From contig NZ_QDKM01000006.1 of NCBI RefSeq assembly GCF_003076755.1, positions 1-64,000 of the forward strand: a stretch of 64,000 nucleotides of DNA. The letters are read 5' to 3'. Origin of the DNA: Pararhodobacter oceanensis (GTDB lineage: Bacteria > Pseudomonadota > Alphaproteobacteria > Rhodobacterales > Rhodobacteraceae). Below, one piece after another: positions 8,388 to 17,300 of the stretch. The notes under the pieces were generated by a model, which was not told where the DNA came from, ran no database searches, and saw only the letters and a program-made list of their open reading frames with translations. Every line of letters begins with the position of its first letter. Position 1 is the stretch's first letter. The position numbers and the translations under genes were made by a program.

Positions 8388-8964
8388 CATCAAGCTCCGC
8401 AAACAGGCGCTGTTGACCGAAGAAATCTTTCACGAAGGCGGCGCCATTGCCGACCTGCCCCTGCGCCGCGTGGCCATGGTCAGCGTGATCGAAAACCCTT
8501 TCGCGGGCCGCTATGAGGCTGATATCGCTGGCTTTATGAAGACCCTCGAGCCTTTGGGTCTGGCGATGGCGCAGCGGATGATCGCGGCGCTGGGCGGCGA
8601 TGCCTCGGTGGTTGAGGGCTATGGCAAGGGCGCGATTGTCGGCGCCGGTGGCGAGTTGGAGCACGGCGCGCTCTGGCATGTGCCCGGTGGCTACGCGATG
8701 CGCGAAACGCTGGATAACGCCAAGGCCATCGTGCCTTCGACCAAGAAAGTCGGCGGTGTCGGCACGCGGCTGGATGTGCCGATCACCCATATCAACGCCT
8801 CCTATGTGCGCAGCCATTTCGACGCGATGGAGGTCGGGATGCACGATGCGCCACGGGCCAATGAACTGGCGCTGATCCTTGTGATGAGCACCGGCGGGCG
8901 CATCCATGCCCGGGTCGGCGGCTTGGCCAAAGAGGAAATTTCCGCCCATGACGGGTTGAGATAA
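8380..8964 (+). CDS. DUF1185 ('amino acid synthesis') family protein, copy 1
   Basis: 194 residues, full family length. The start is the ATG at 8380, inside the end of the UPF0280 gene (8-bp overlap). The sequence has the DUF1185 hallmarks: an early VSVIENPFAGRYEADIA block, GYGKGAIVG, GELEHGALWHVPGG, a central STKKVGGVGT, and a C-terminal DAPRANELALILVMSTGGRIHARVGG. The biochemical role of the family is not known to me. A second, clearly paralogous copy lies in the opposite arm of the same island, next to enamidase (12479-13063). Such pairing suggests that both act on the ring-opened product, or that they form a hetero-oligomer. Confidence 0.8.
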   Translation: MSDIKLRKQALLTEEIFHEGGAIADLPLRRVAMVSVIENPFAGRYEADIAGFMKTLEPLGLAMAQRMIAALGGDASVVEGYGKGAIVGAGGELEHGALWHVPGGYAMRETLDNAKAIVPSTKKVGGVGTRLDVPITHINASYVRSHFDAMEVGMHDAPRANELALILVMSTGGRIHARVGGLAKEEISAHDGLR

Positions 8965-8993
8965 CGACAACGCCCAAAAGGGACGTTAAAAAA

Positions 8994-9016
8994 GCCCGGA
9001 GCAACCGGGCCATTTT
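8994..9016 (+). terminator. Attenuating hairpin between the catabolic genes and the TRAP genes
   Basis: Stem GCCCGG (8994-8999), loop AGCAA, stem CCGGGC (9005-9010), then ATTTTC. An A-run precedes the stem. This looks like a weak rho-independent terminator that would lower, not abolish, read-through into the TRAP genes. A good ribosome site (AGGAGAGA) follows before the dctP start. Confidence 0.55.
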
Positions 9017-9033
9017 CAACTAGGAGAGACATA

Positions 9034-10011
9034 ATGAACTGGAAGACCATGTTGGCCGCAGTCGCGGGGATTGGCCTGGCGCTACCGGCAGCGGCGCAAG
9101 AGCGCGAGTTTCGGCTGGGGATGATCACCCCGCCGGTGCATGTGTGGAACCAAGAGGTTGCCGCACTTAGCGACACGCTGATGGAGCTCTCGGACGGGCG
9201 CTTTTCGGTCGTCGCCTTCCCCTCGGGGCAGTTGGGCAATGAAGCGACGATGATGCAGCAGATGCAGACCGGCGCGCTGGATATGGCGTGGCTGACTTCC
9301 GCCGAAGTGACCACGCGGGTGCCCGATATGGCCGCCCTACACGCGCCGTTCTTGGTGAACAACATCGCCGATGCCGCCCGCGTTTTGCGCTCGGAGCCCG
9401 CACGCGAGATCCTCGGCGGTCTGCCCCGCGCCACCGGCACCGTTGGCCTGTGCTATGCGATGACCGGCATGCGCCAGTTGATGACCCGCGATGCCGTGGA
9501 TTCAGCCGAGGATCTGGGCGGCATGCGCTTCCGCATCACCCCCGCACCGGCGATCCGCACCTTCTTTGAGATGTTCGACGCCGCGCCTGCGCCGATGCCG
9601 CTGACGCAGGTCTATGACGCGCTCGCCAACGGCCAGATCGACGCCATCGACATGGATTTCGAGTCGATCATCAACTTCCGCTACTATGAGCATGCGCCCA
9701 ATATGATGGTCACCAACCACCATATGTTCGGCATGGTCGCGCTGGTTTCGGCCCGCGTCTGGGCCAGCCTGAGCGAGGATGACCGCGCGATCATCTCGGA
9801 GGCCGTGCAACTGCATTGCGACCGCACCATCGACCGTTTTGTCGAGGAAGAGGCCGGTAAACTCGAGCGTCTGCAAGGCATCGAAGGCGTCAATGTGACC
9901 GAGAATGTCGGCGCCGAGTTCTTTGGCGATATCGTCACCCGCTGGGACGCCCATTGGGAAGAGCAAACGCCCTACGTCGCGCGTCTGCGCGAGCTGGTCG
10001 CCAGCTTCTGA
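9034..10011 (+). CDS. dctP: TRAP transporter solute-binding protein, DctP family
   Basis: 325 residues with a cleavable signal peptide (about residues 1-22, ending PAAAQ), so periplasmic. The mature part has the DctP pattern: GQLGNEATMMQQMQTGALDMAW, APFLVNN, a GMRFRITPAPAI segment with the Arg that binds the ligand carboxylate, and the QVYDALANGQIDAIDMDF block. It should bind an organic monocarboxylate or dicarboxylate. It is followed by dctQ and dctM genes and preceded by the nicotinate-type catabolic genes, so nicotinate or a related pyridine carboxylate is the probable ligand (inference). The ribosome site is AGGAGAGA, 7 bases before ATG. A strong hairpin follows the gene. Confidence 0.88.
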   Translation: MNWKTMLAAVAGIGLALPAAAQEREFRLGMITPPVHVWNQEVAALSDTLMELSDGRFSVVAFPSGQLGNEATMMQQMQTGALDMAWLTSAEVTTRVPDMAALHAPFLVNNIADAARVLRSEPAREILGGLPRATGTVGLCYAMTGMRQLMTRDAVDSAEDLGGMRFRITPAPAIRTFFEMFDAAPAPMPLTQVYDALANGQIDAIDMDFESIINFRYYEHAPNMMVTNHHMFGMVALVSARVWASLSEDDRAIISEAVQLHCDRTIDRFVEEEAGKLERLQGIEGVNVTENVGAEFFGDIVTRWDAHWEEQTPYVARLRELVASF

Positions 10012-10027
10012 ACCCAAGCCACCACCG

Positions 10028-10051
10028 CGGGCGCAGCTTCGGTTGCGCCCG
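10028..10051 (+). terminator. Intercistronic hairpin after dctP
   Basis: CGGGCGCA (10028-10035), loop GCTTCGGT, TGCGCCCG (10044-10051): a perfect 8-bp GC-rich stem in the 78 bases between the binding-protein stop and the dctQ start. There is no T-run, so it is more likely to stabilise the upstream mRNA end or to attenuate than to terminate completely. Confidence 0.6.
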
Positions 10052-10089
10052 TAACGGTGCGCTGAATGTCTCCCAACGTGGAGGGTGCG

Positions 10090-10671
10090 ATGCTATTGAT
10101 CAGAGCGCTGCGGCGTCTGTCTGATATTCTAAGCCGGATCGAGCGGGGCATGCTGATTGTGCTGACCGCAGCGGTGGCGATTTTCGTGTTGATGAATGTC
10201 ACCTTCCGGCTGTTCAATGTGACGCTGGCCTGGGCCGATGAACTGGCGATCCTGTCGATGACGCTGGGCGGTTTTGTCGGCGCCTCCCTGATGTTGCGCG
10301 CGCGCACCGATCCCGCGGTGCTGTTGCTGCATGAGACCGGTGGCAAGGCGCTTGTCAAAGGGCTGCGGATTGCGATCTCGCTGATTGCCAGTCTCTTCGG
10401 GCTGGTGCTGCTCTGGCTGTGTTGGCGCTGGTTCAACCTGCCCGCGCTGGCTGCGGTGGGGTTCAATATCGGCGATTTCGAGATGACGACGTTCAACTTT
10501 CTTTACACCGAGCGCACGCCGGTTCTGGCGCTGCCGTATTTCTGGTTTTTCCTGATCATGCCGTGGTTTTCCCTGACCCTGAGCGTCCATGCGCTGACCA
10601 ATCTGGCCGAGGATATCGGTCTCATCGAGGCGCGTCCCTTGGCGCATGAATACACCGCAGGCGAGGGCTAA
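10090..10671 (+). CDS. dctQ: TRAP transporter small permease, DctQ family
   Basis: 193 residues with four predicted transmembrane segments (about 18-38, 52-72, 100-125 and 150-172) and the family pattern WADELAILSMTLGGFVGASLMLRAR. It pairs with the large permease DctM encoded downstream. I chose the ATG at 10090 over 10066 because GGAGGG lies 6 bases before it. The upstream ATG would add 8 residues with no ribosome site. The gene is 4 bases from dctM and co-transcribed with it. Confidence 0.85.
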   Translation: MLLIRALRRLSDILSRIERGMLIVLTAAVAIFVLMNVTFRLFNVTLAWADELAILSMTLGGFVGASLMLRARTDPAVLLLHETGGKALVKGLRIAISLIASLFGLVLLWLCWRWFNLPALAAVGFNIGDFEMTTFNFLYTERTPVLALPYFWFFLIMPWFSLTLSVHALTNLAEDIGLIEARPLAHEYTAGEG

Positions 10672-10675
10672 GCCG

Positions 10676-11941
10676 ATGACAATGTTTGCTTTTCTTGCTC
10701 TTCTGGTGATCGGGCTGCCGATCGGGCTGATCCTGTGCATCGGCGCGCTGGTGTTCATTTACGAGACCGGAAATCCCTTGCTGCTCGACAGCTATCCGCT
10801 CAAACTCTTCTCCTCGCTCGACAACTTCGGCCTCTTGGCGATCCCGCTGTTTATCCTCATTGGCGAGTTGATGAACGGCGCCGGGATCACCACGCGGCTG
10901 GTGCGGCTGGCCTCGGCCTTTGTCGGCGCGCTCAAGGGCGGGCTGGCCTATATCAATCTGCTGGCGAATATGATGGTCGCTTCGATCCTCGGCTCGGCCA
11001 CCGCGCAGATCGCGATGATGAGCCAAGTGATGGTGCCCGAGATGCAGCGCGCCGGTTATGACAGGGGCTTTGCCGCTGGGCTCACCGCTTTTGGCGGGCT
11101 CTTGGGGCCGATCATCCCGCCGTCGATTGTCTTTGTCGTCTATGCGGTTCTGGCACAGGTGGCGGTCCGCGATATGCTGATTGCGGGCATCCTGCCGGGG
11201 ATCCTGTTAACCACGCTTTTCGTGCTCACTGTCGCCGCGCTGGGCTGGCGTTACAACTACCCCAAGGGCGAGCGGTTAAGCTGGCGCGCCCGCTTTGCGG
11301 CGCTGCGCGATGCGCTGCCGATGCTGGCGATTCCGGCGGTGATCATCGGCACGATTGTCGGCGGTTTCGGCTCGCCGACCGAGGCGGCGGCCATCGGTGC
11401 GGTGGTCGCGGCGCTGATCGGCATGTTCTACACCGGCTCGCTGAAATTACGCGATTTCCCCACGATCCTTTTGCGCACCGGCCTCAGTTCGGCGCTGGTG
11501 CTGTTTCTGGTCGCCGCGGCGGGGGTGTTTTCATGGGTGCTGATCTTTGGCCAAGTGCCGCAGACCGCGGCCGCATGGATCCAGTCGGTCGCCACCACGC
11601 CCACCGCCTTCATGCTGCTGGTCTTGGTGATGCTGCTCATTGTCGGCACAGTGATCGACGGCATCCCCGGTCTGATCATGGTGGTGCCGATCCTCTTGCC
11701 GATTGCGACCGAGGTCTACGGCATCGACCCGCTGCATTTCGGCGTCGTGGTCTCGGTCAACCTGATCCTCGGATTGCTGTCGCCGCCGGTGGGCATCGGG
11801 CTTTATGTCGCCGCCTCGGTCAGCGGGGTCAGCGCGATCCGCGTGTTCTGGGTGGCGCTGCCGTTCTTCTTTGTCGCCTGTCTGGCGCTGGTGGTGCTGG
11901 CGCTGGTGCCATGGCTCAGCCTCGCCTTTGTAGGCGGTTAA
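10676..11941 (+). CDS. dctM: TRAP transporter large permease, DctM family
   Basis: 421 residues, very hydrophobic, about 11-12 transmembrane helices, the usual DctM length. Conserved blocks visible are LLAIPLFILIGELMNGAGIT, the helical-hairpin motif GLLGPIIPPSIVFVVYAVLAQ, GFGSPTEAAAIGA and the second motif LIVGTVIDGIPGLIMVVPILLPIA, which together form the Na+ and substrate path. It is the catalytic translocation subunit of the uptake system formed with 9034-10011 and 10090-10671. It is the last gene of the rightward arm of the nicotinate-type island and ends in a hairpin shared with the convergent marR gene. Confidence 0.9.
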   Translation: MTMFAFLALLVIGLPIGLILCIGALVFIYETGNPLLLDSYPLKLFSSLDNFGLLAIPLFILIGELMNGAGITTRLVRLASAFVGALKGGLAYINLLANMMVASILGSATAQIAMMSQVMVPEMQRAGYDRGFAAGLTAFGGLLGPIIPPSIVFVVYAVLAQVAVRDMLIAGILPGILLTTLFVLTVAALGWRYNYPKGERLSWRARFAALRDALPMLAIPAVIIGTIVGGFGSPTEAAAIGAVVAALIGMFYTGSLKLRDFPTILLRTGLSSALVLFLVAAAGVFSWVLIFGQVPQTAAAWIQSVATTPTAFMLLVLVMLLIVGTVIDGIPGLIMVVPILLPIATEVYGIDPLHFGVVVSVNLILGLLSPPVGIGLYVAASVSGVSAIRVFWVALPFFFVACLALVVLALVPWLSLAFVGG

Positions 11942-11946
11942 AGCCC

Positions 11947-11974
11947 TGCGCCGTCCCGCATCAGGGGCGGCGCA
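11947..11974. terminator. Bidirectional hairpin between dctM and marR
   Basis: TGCGCCGTCCC (11947-11957), loop GCATCA, GGGGCGGCGCA (11964-11974): an 11-bp stem with one G-U pair. It fills the whole gap between the two converging genes. There is no clear T-tract on either strand. Confidence 0.55.
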
Positions 11975-12463
11975 CTAGCTGATCTTGCGCAGCAATCGGA
12001 CCAGCGTCGCCTGTTCACTGTCGGACAGCGGCGCCAGCGTCAGACGGGTGATCTCCTGCCCCAAGGGCAGCACCCGTTTGGTCACCCGCTCGCCCTCGAC
12101 GGTCAGCCCGACCAGATGCATGCGGTTGTCATCGGGCGATTGCGTCTTATCGACCAGCCCGCGCTGGAACAGCCGCTTGACCACCCCGTTGATCGTCGAA
12201 TTGTCCATCGCGGTCAGCCGCCCGAGCGCGTTTTGCGAGGTCGGACCGGCCTCCAACAGCTTCGATAAAGTGGCGAATTGCTGCGCGGTCAGCCCCTCCA
12301 GCATATGCGCCGAAAAGATGCTCAGATGCCGTTGCTGGGCCTTGCGCAGCAGAAATCCGGCTTGCTGGTCAAGCACATAGCGGCGGCGCCCACGCGGGTG
12401 GGGCGCTGCCTTTTCATCGTCAGGGTCCAGCGTGTCGGGGTCGGTGTTGTCAGACTCGCGCAC
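11975..12463 (-). CDS. MarR family transcriptional regulator
   Basis: 162 residues from a GTG start at 12463, supported by GGAGG 5 bases upstream. An acidic, poorly conserved N-terminal 25 residues are followed by the MarR winged helix: LTAQQFATLSKLLEAGPTSQNALGRLTAMDNSTINGVVKRLFQRGLVDKTQSPDDNR, where DNSTINGVVKRL is the recognition helix and the DDNRMHL turn belongs to the wing. It is third in a leftward operon with enamidase and DUF1185 (15-base gap). By analogy with NicR, the MarR repressor of aerobic nicotinate catabolism in Pseudomonas putida, it probably senses a pathway intermediate. A candidate operator is the motif shared by 2078-2095 and 14257-14275. Confidence 0.85.
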   Translation of the reverse strand: MRESDNTDPDTLDPDDEKAAPHPRGRRRYVLDQQAGFLLRKAQQRHLSIFSAHMLEGLTAQQFATLSKLLEAGPTSQNALGRLTAMDNSTINGVVKRLFQRGLVDKTQSPDDNRMHLVGLTVEGERVTKRVLPLGQEITRLTLAPLSDSEQATLVRLLRKIS

Positions 12464-12478
12464 AGCGCCTCCTTGGGT

Positions 12479-13063
12479 TTACCGCAACCCATCCTTACCG
12501 CTGATCTCGTCTTTTGTCAGCCCGCCAACGCGCGGCAGGGGCCGACCGGAATCCGCCACCGCCACCGCCACCATGATCTCATTGGCGCGCGGCGCGTCAT
12601 TCAGGCTGACCACCGTGGCGTCGAAATGCGAGCGCACATAGGCCGCATCCTTATGCCCCAGCGGCACGTCCAAAACCTGCCCCGGTCCGCCCATTTTCTT
12701 GGAGGAGGGCACCAGCGCCGCGCCTTTCCCGACCGCCGCCCGCAAAGGGGCCCCAAGCCGCGGGTGCAGGATCGCGGCGGCATGTTCCAACTCGCCATTC
12801 TCGCCGACCATCGCCGCTTTGCCGTAGCTTTCGGCGGCCTCGGGCGCGATGCCAAGCGCCTCAACCGCGCGCCGTCCCAGCAGATCGCCCATCTCGGCAC
12901 CGATCTCCATCAGCGCCTCAAGATCATCCTGATACTGCCCCGCCAGCGGGTTCTCGATCACCGCCACCGCCGTGGCCTTGCGCGTGGCAGGGCTGATCTC
13001 GCGGCCCATTTCCAGATGCGTTTCCTCAAGAAACACCGCGATTTTACGGATTTTCGCTTGCAT
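12479..13063 (-). CDS. DUF1185 ('amino acid synthesis') family protein, copy 2
   Basis: 194 residues, the same length as copy 1 at 8380-8964 and colinear with it. Matching blocks are VAVIENPLAGQYQDDLEALMEIGAEMG, ESYGKAAMVGENGELEHAAAILHP, VPSSKKMGGPG, YVRSHFDA and NDAPRANEIMVAVAVADSGRPLPRVGG. It starts 11 bases after the enamidase stop with a G-rich ribosome site, so it is translated with enamidase. The two copies differ at many positions, so this is an old duplication and not a recent repeat. Function unknown. Confidence 0.8.
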   Translation of the reverse strand: MQAKIRKIAVFLEETHLEMGREISPATRKATAVAVIENPLAGQYQDDLEALMEIGAEMGDLLGRRAVEALGIAPEAAESYGKAAMVGENGELEHAAAILHPRLGAPLRAAVGKGAALVPSSKKMGGPGQVLDVPLGHKDAAYVRSHFDATVVSLNDAPRANEIMVAVAVADSGRPLPRVGGLTKDEISGKDGLR

Positions 13064-13074
13064 GATATCCCCCC

Positions 13075-14244
13075 TTATACGCTCGGCACACGCGCCGCAG
13101 GCGGCGTCGAGCGCGAGCGGCCAGTGCGCATTTTGCCGTCGATCATCACCGCGCCAATGCCCGGAATATTGCCCATCGCCATCGCCTCGAGCACATTCTT
13201 ACCGCTCGAGCCTTCGGGCTTGTCCATGAACACGATATCCGCCGGACGCCCACGCGCCAGCAGCCCCTGATCGATCCCGCGTTTGCGGCTGACATTGCCG
13301 GTGGCGCAGCAGATCGCCTGTTCGGCGGGCAGTCCGCCAAAGCTGGCCAGCAGCGTCACCATCCGCAGCATGCCGTTGGGCTGCACGCCCGAGCCTGCGG
13401 GCGCATCGGTGCCCAAGAGGAAATCCGCCAGACGGCCATTCGCAAGCGCCGCTTCCATCGCCACAATCGCCGATTTCTCGTTGCCGTTGTGCACCGCTTC
13501 CAGCGCGCCCTTGGCGTGTTTGCACAATTCGCGCACCGCTTCATGCGGGATCGAGGTCGGCCCACCGTTGATATGGCTGACCACATCGGGCTGCGCCTCC
13601 AGCACATCCTCGGCGGTAACCAGATGCGAGCCGGCAATCGACGGCCCGCCGGTGTGCATGATCGTCTCGATGCCCAACTCGCGGCACCAGCCGGTGACCC
13701 GCGCCGCATCCGCGCCCTTGGCCACCGTGCCCAAGCCGATCTCGCCAATCCGCGCGATTCCGGCGGCTTTCAGGCTGGCATAGAACTCACGGTCGAAATC
13801 AAGTTCCGGCACCGGCGCACCGGCGATCACCTTGGCGCCAATCGGGCGGAAGTTCTGAAAGCAACGCTGCGCCACCATCGCCAGCGCGCGCACGCCCTCG
13901 GCATCCTTGGGGCGGCCCGGCAGATGCACCTCGCCTGCCGACAGAAAGCTGGTGACCGCGCCATTCACGTTCATCTCGATCCAGCCAAGCTGGTTCTGGC
14001 GCGGCGTCCAATCGCCGAACACCGGATGCGTGTGGCTGTCGATCAGCCCCGGCATCACCGCACAGCCCTGCGCGTCGATCTCGCTATCGACGTCACCGGC
14101 CTCGAAGCCGACGATCACCCCGTCCTCGATCAGCAGACAGTCACTGTCCACAATCGGCTGGTCCAGATCACCGCTCAGCAACAACCCGATGTTGCGGATC
14201 AATTGCCGGCCTTGCGCCGGAAGGTCCTTTGATTCAGCCGCCAT
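13075..14244 (-). CDS. ena: Enamidase (1,4,5,6-tetrahydro-6-oxonicotinate amidohydrolase)
   Basis: 389 residues, an amidohydrolase-superfamily TIM-barrel metalloenzyme. It aligns by eye along its length with E. barkeri enamidase, which hydrolyses 1,4,5,6-tetrahydro-6-oxonicotinate to 2-formylglutarate and ammonia. Shared landmarks are SGD near residue 24, PGLIDSHTHP (metal ligands H71 and H73), LPGRPKDAEG, GEIGLGTV, MHTGGPSIAGSHLVTAEDV (H197), PDVVSHINGGPTSI (H224), LGTDAPAGSG (D280) and the C-terminal IDGK...SRSTPPAAR. GGPTSI and GRPKDA are specific to enamidases as opposed to generic imidazolonepropionases. It is first in a leftward operon with DUF1185 and marR. GGAGTG precedes the ATG. Confidence 0.82.
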   Translation of the reverse strand: MAAESKDLPAQGRQLIRNIGLLLSGDLDQPIVDSDCLLIEDGVIVGFEAGDVDSEIDAQGCAVMPGLIDSHTHPVFGDWTPRQNQLGWIEMNVNGAVTSFLSAGEVHLPGRPKDAEGVRALAMVAQRCFQNFRPIGAKVIAGAPVPELDFDREFYASLKAAGIARIGEIGLGTVAKGADAARVTGWCRELGIETIMHTGGPSIAGSHLVTAEDVLEAQPDVVSHINGGPTSIPHEAVRELCKHAKGALEAVHNGNEKSAIVAMEAALANGRLADFLLGTDAPAGSGVQPNGMLRMVTLLASFGGLPAEQAICCATGNVSRKRGIDQGLLARGRPADIVFMDKPEGSSGKNVLEAMAMGNIPGIGAVMIDGKMRTGRSRSTPPAARVPSV

Positions 14245-14256
14245 GATATCACTCCA

Positions 14257-14275
14257 GTTTGTTTGTGTAGAAACG
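14257..14275 (-). promoter_or_regulatory. Candidate regulator-binding motif upstream of enamidase
   Basis: On the minus strand this reads CGTTTCTACACAAACAAAC. The region before fpr has CGTTCGTGCACAAACAAA at 2078-2095, so 14 of 18 positions agree. The site lies 13-31 bases upstream of the enamidase start. Two sites in the two arms of the island are compatible with control by the island's MarR protein, but this is not proven. Confidence 0.35.
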
Positions 14276-14362
14276 ATATCAGCGGAAACCCCCTCGCGGC
14301 AAGACAGAAATCTCGCCGCGGGTTATCGGGGGCAAAAGGGGTCATTTGCAGTTAAAAACGGC

Positions 14363-17300
14363 TCATTCGGCGGGTGACTGGCTGCTGCGTTCGCTCTGCA
14401 ACCGTTTCACCGCCATGCCCGGCGCCGCGCCCCAGACCGCGATCCAGCGATAGAAGATCGGCGTCAGGAACAGGGTAAACACGGTGGCAAAGCCCAGCCC
14501 GCCGACGATCACCCAGCCGACCGCAATCCGCGCTTCGGCACCGGCGCCCGAGGTCATCACCAAGGGCAGGCCGCCAAAGACCGTCGAGACCATGGTCATC
14601 ATCACCGGCCGGATCCGCAGCCGCAGCGCATCGCGGATGGCGCTGTCGATATCCTGCCCCGCCTCGCGCAACTGGTTGGCGAATTCGACAATCAGAATGC
14701 CGTTCTTCGCCATCACCCCGATCAGCATCACCAGACCGATCTGGCTGTAATAATTCAGCGAGCCGCCAGTGATCGAGATCGCCATCAGGGCGGCGGCCAG
14801 ACCAAAGGGCACGGTCAGCATAATCACCACCGCGCTGGCGAAACTCTCGAATTGCGCGGCCAGCACAAGGAACACCACCAGAAACGCCACGCCAAAGACC
14901 ATGATCATCCCCGACTGGCTGTCGGATAGCGTCGCCGCCTCGCCGGTGAAAATGATCCCCATGCCGTCGGGCAGGGTCTGATCGGCAATCTCCGACAGCG
15001 CGCCCATCGCAGTGCCCAGATCAACCCCCGGTCCGAGGTTCGCCTGCACCGAGACCGCCAGCGATCCGCCCTGCCTCGAGATCGACGACTGGCTGACCGT
15101 CGAAGACAGGCTCGCCGCCGAGGACAGCGGCACATAGCCCCCCGCAGGCAGGCGCAGATAGATCGATTCCAGATCATAGGTGTCGTTGATCGGCGGCCCG
15201 CCCGGCACCACGCGCACATCGACTTCGGTGTCATCCGAGAACACGCTGACCGCGGTCACCCCGCGCACCATGGCGCTGATCGTGCGCGAAATCTCGGATT
15301 CGGTCAGCCCGAACACGCTGGCCATATCGGGATCGACATGGACCTCGAATTGATGCTGCACCGAATCGCCGGATAGCTGCGGGTTCACAAAGGCCGCATT
15401 CCCCTCCATCACCGCGACCAACTGGTCGGCGGCCTCGATCATCGCCTCGATATTGCTGCCGGTGACGGCAAATTGCAGCCCGCGACCGGCGCCGCGAATG
15501 TTCAGCGAGTTGGTCGAGCGCCCGAACACCATAATCCCGGGCACCGCCGCCAGCTCGCTGTTGATATCGCCCATGATCTCGGCCTGCGAGCGGTCGCGCG
15601 TGTCCCAATCGGGCAGGCGCACGATGATGAACGCCGCAGTGCCACCGCCGACACCGATGATGCTCTGCACTGCCGCCACTTCGCCGCTTTCGCGGAACGG
15701 CGTCAGGATCTCTTCGACCAGCGCGGTCTGGGTGTCGACATATTCGGTGGTGGTGTCCGAAGCGCCGCGCGCGAAGATCAGAAAGAACCCGCGGTCCTCG
15801 GCGGGGGTGACGCTGGACGAGAGGGTGCTCGCCGCACCCAGCGCGATGATCACCAGCCCGCCAGCCGTCGCCAGCACCACCAAAGGCGTGCGGATCGACC
15901 AATCCATCACCCTATCAAACCCGCGCGCCAGCCAGCCGGGTTTGCGCGTAGTGGCCGCTTTGGCATCGGGCTTGCCGGGGTCGAGAAAGGCCGCCATCAC
16001 CGGCGCGAGGGTCAGCGCGGTGATCGACGACAGCGTCACCGCAAAGGCCAGCACAAAGCCGAACTCGCTAAACACCCCGCCCGCCTGTCCGGGCAGGAAA
16101 GAGATCGGGATGAACACCGCCGCCAGCGTTGCGGTGGTGGAAATCACCGCAAAGAACACCTCGTTCGCCCCCGCCGCGGCGGCGGCAAAGGCGCCCATCC
16201 CGTCCTTGCGTTTGCGCACGATATTCTCGATCACCACAATCGCGTCATCCACCACCATGCCGGTCGCCAGCACCAGCGCCAACAGGCTGATGGTGTTGAC
16301 CGAAAAGCCGGTGATCCAGATCGCGCCAATGGTGCCGACCAGCGCCACGGGGATGGTGACGGCAGGGATGATCGTGGCGCGCGCCGAGCGCAGGAAAGCA
16401 AAGATCACCGCGATCACGATCAGCGTCGCCAGCCCGATCGAGCGCACCACTTCATTGATCGAACCCTCGATAAACGTCCCGTCATCCGAGGTGACCAAGA
16501 GTTCCACACCCTCGGGCAAGGTCGCGCGCAATTCCTCCACCGCCTCACCCACCTGTTGCGAGATCGACAGCGTATTGCCCACCGACTGGCGGGTGATGCT
16601 CAGGCTGACCGCGCTCTGCCCGTTAACGCGGGTGTAAAACCCGCTGTCCTCGGGGGTCACGCGCACGAAAGCCACATCCGCCACGCGGGTATGGGCGTTG
16701 ATCGGGATCTGGCCGATCATCTCGGTGGTGACCTCGGCATTGCCGACCCGCAGCGCCAGCGTTTGCGCATCGGTTTCCAGACTGCCCAAAGGCGTGTTGT
16801 CGCGCAGCGCGGTCAGCGCGTTGGAGACATCGAATATTGTCAGATTGCGGCTGAGCAGCGCCGCCATATCCAGCGTCACGCGGAATTCATTGGCGCGGCT
16901 GCCCTGCACGGTGACCTCGGCGATCCCGTCAATCGCCGACAGCCGGTCATAGATCGCCCCCTCGGCCAGTGCGGTCAGCGAATCGAGACTGGCATCCCCC
17001 AATAGCGCCAGCCGGATGATCGCATCGGCGTTGGTATCGGCTTTGGTCACTCTCGGGTCGTCGATATCATCGGGCAATTGCCGCTGGGTCGCGGCAACAA
17101 TCTCGCGCGCTTCATTGGCGGCGACATCGACATTGGTGCCCTCGGACAGATCAATGGTGATCCGGCTCGATCCGGTGGATGAAGAGGATTCCATATAGGA
17201 CAGCCCCTCTAGCGCGCTCAGCGCCGCCTCGAGAACCTGCGTCACCTCTTGATCCACGGTCGAGGGCACCGCGCCCTCATAGGTGGTGCGCACCGAGAGC

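Noticed and set aside
15473-17005. 510-codon plus-strand open frame
   Set aside because: Lies entirely antisense to the RND permease. High GC makes long antisense frames common; His/Arg/Asp-rich composition is typical of such shadows.
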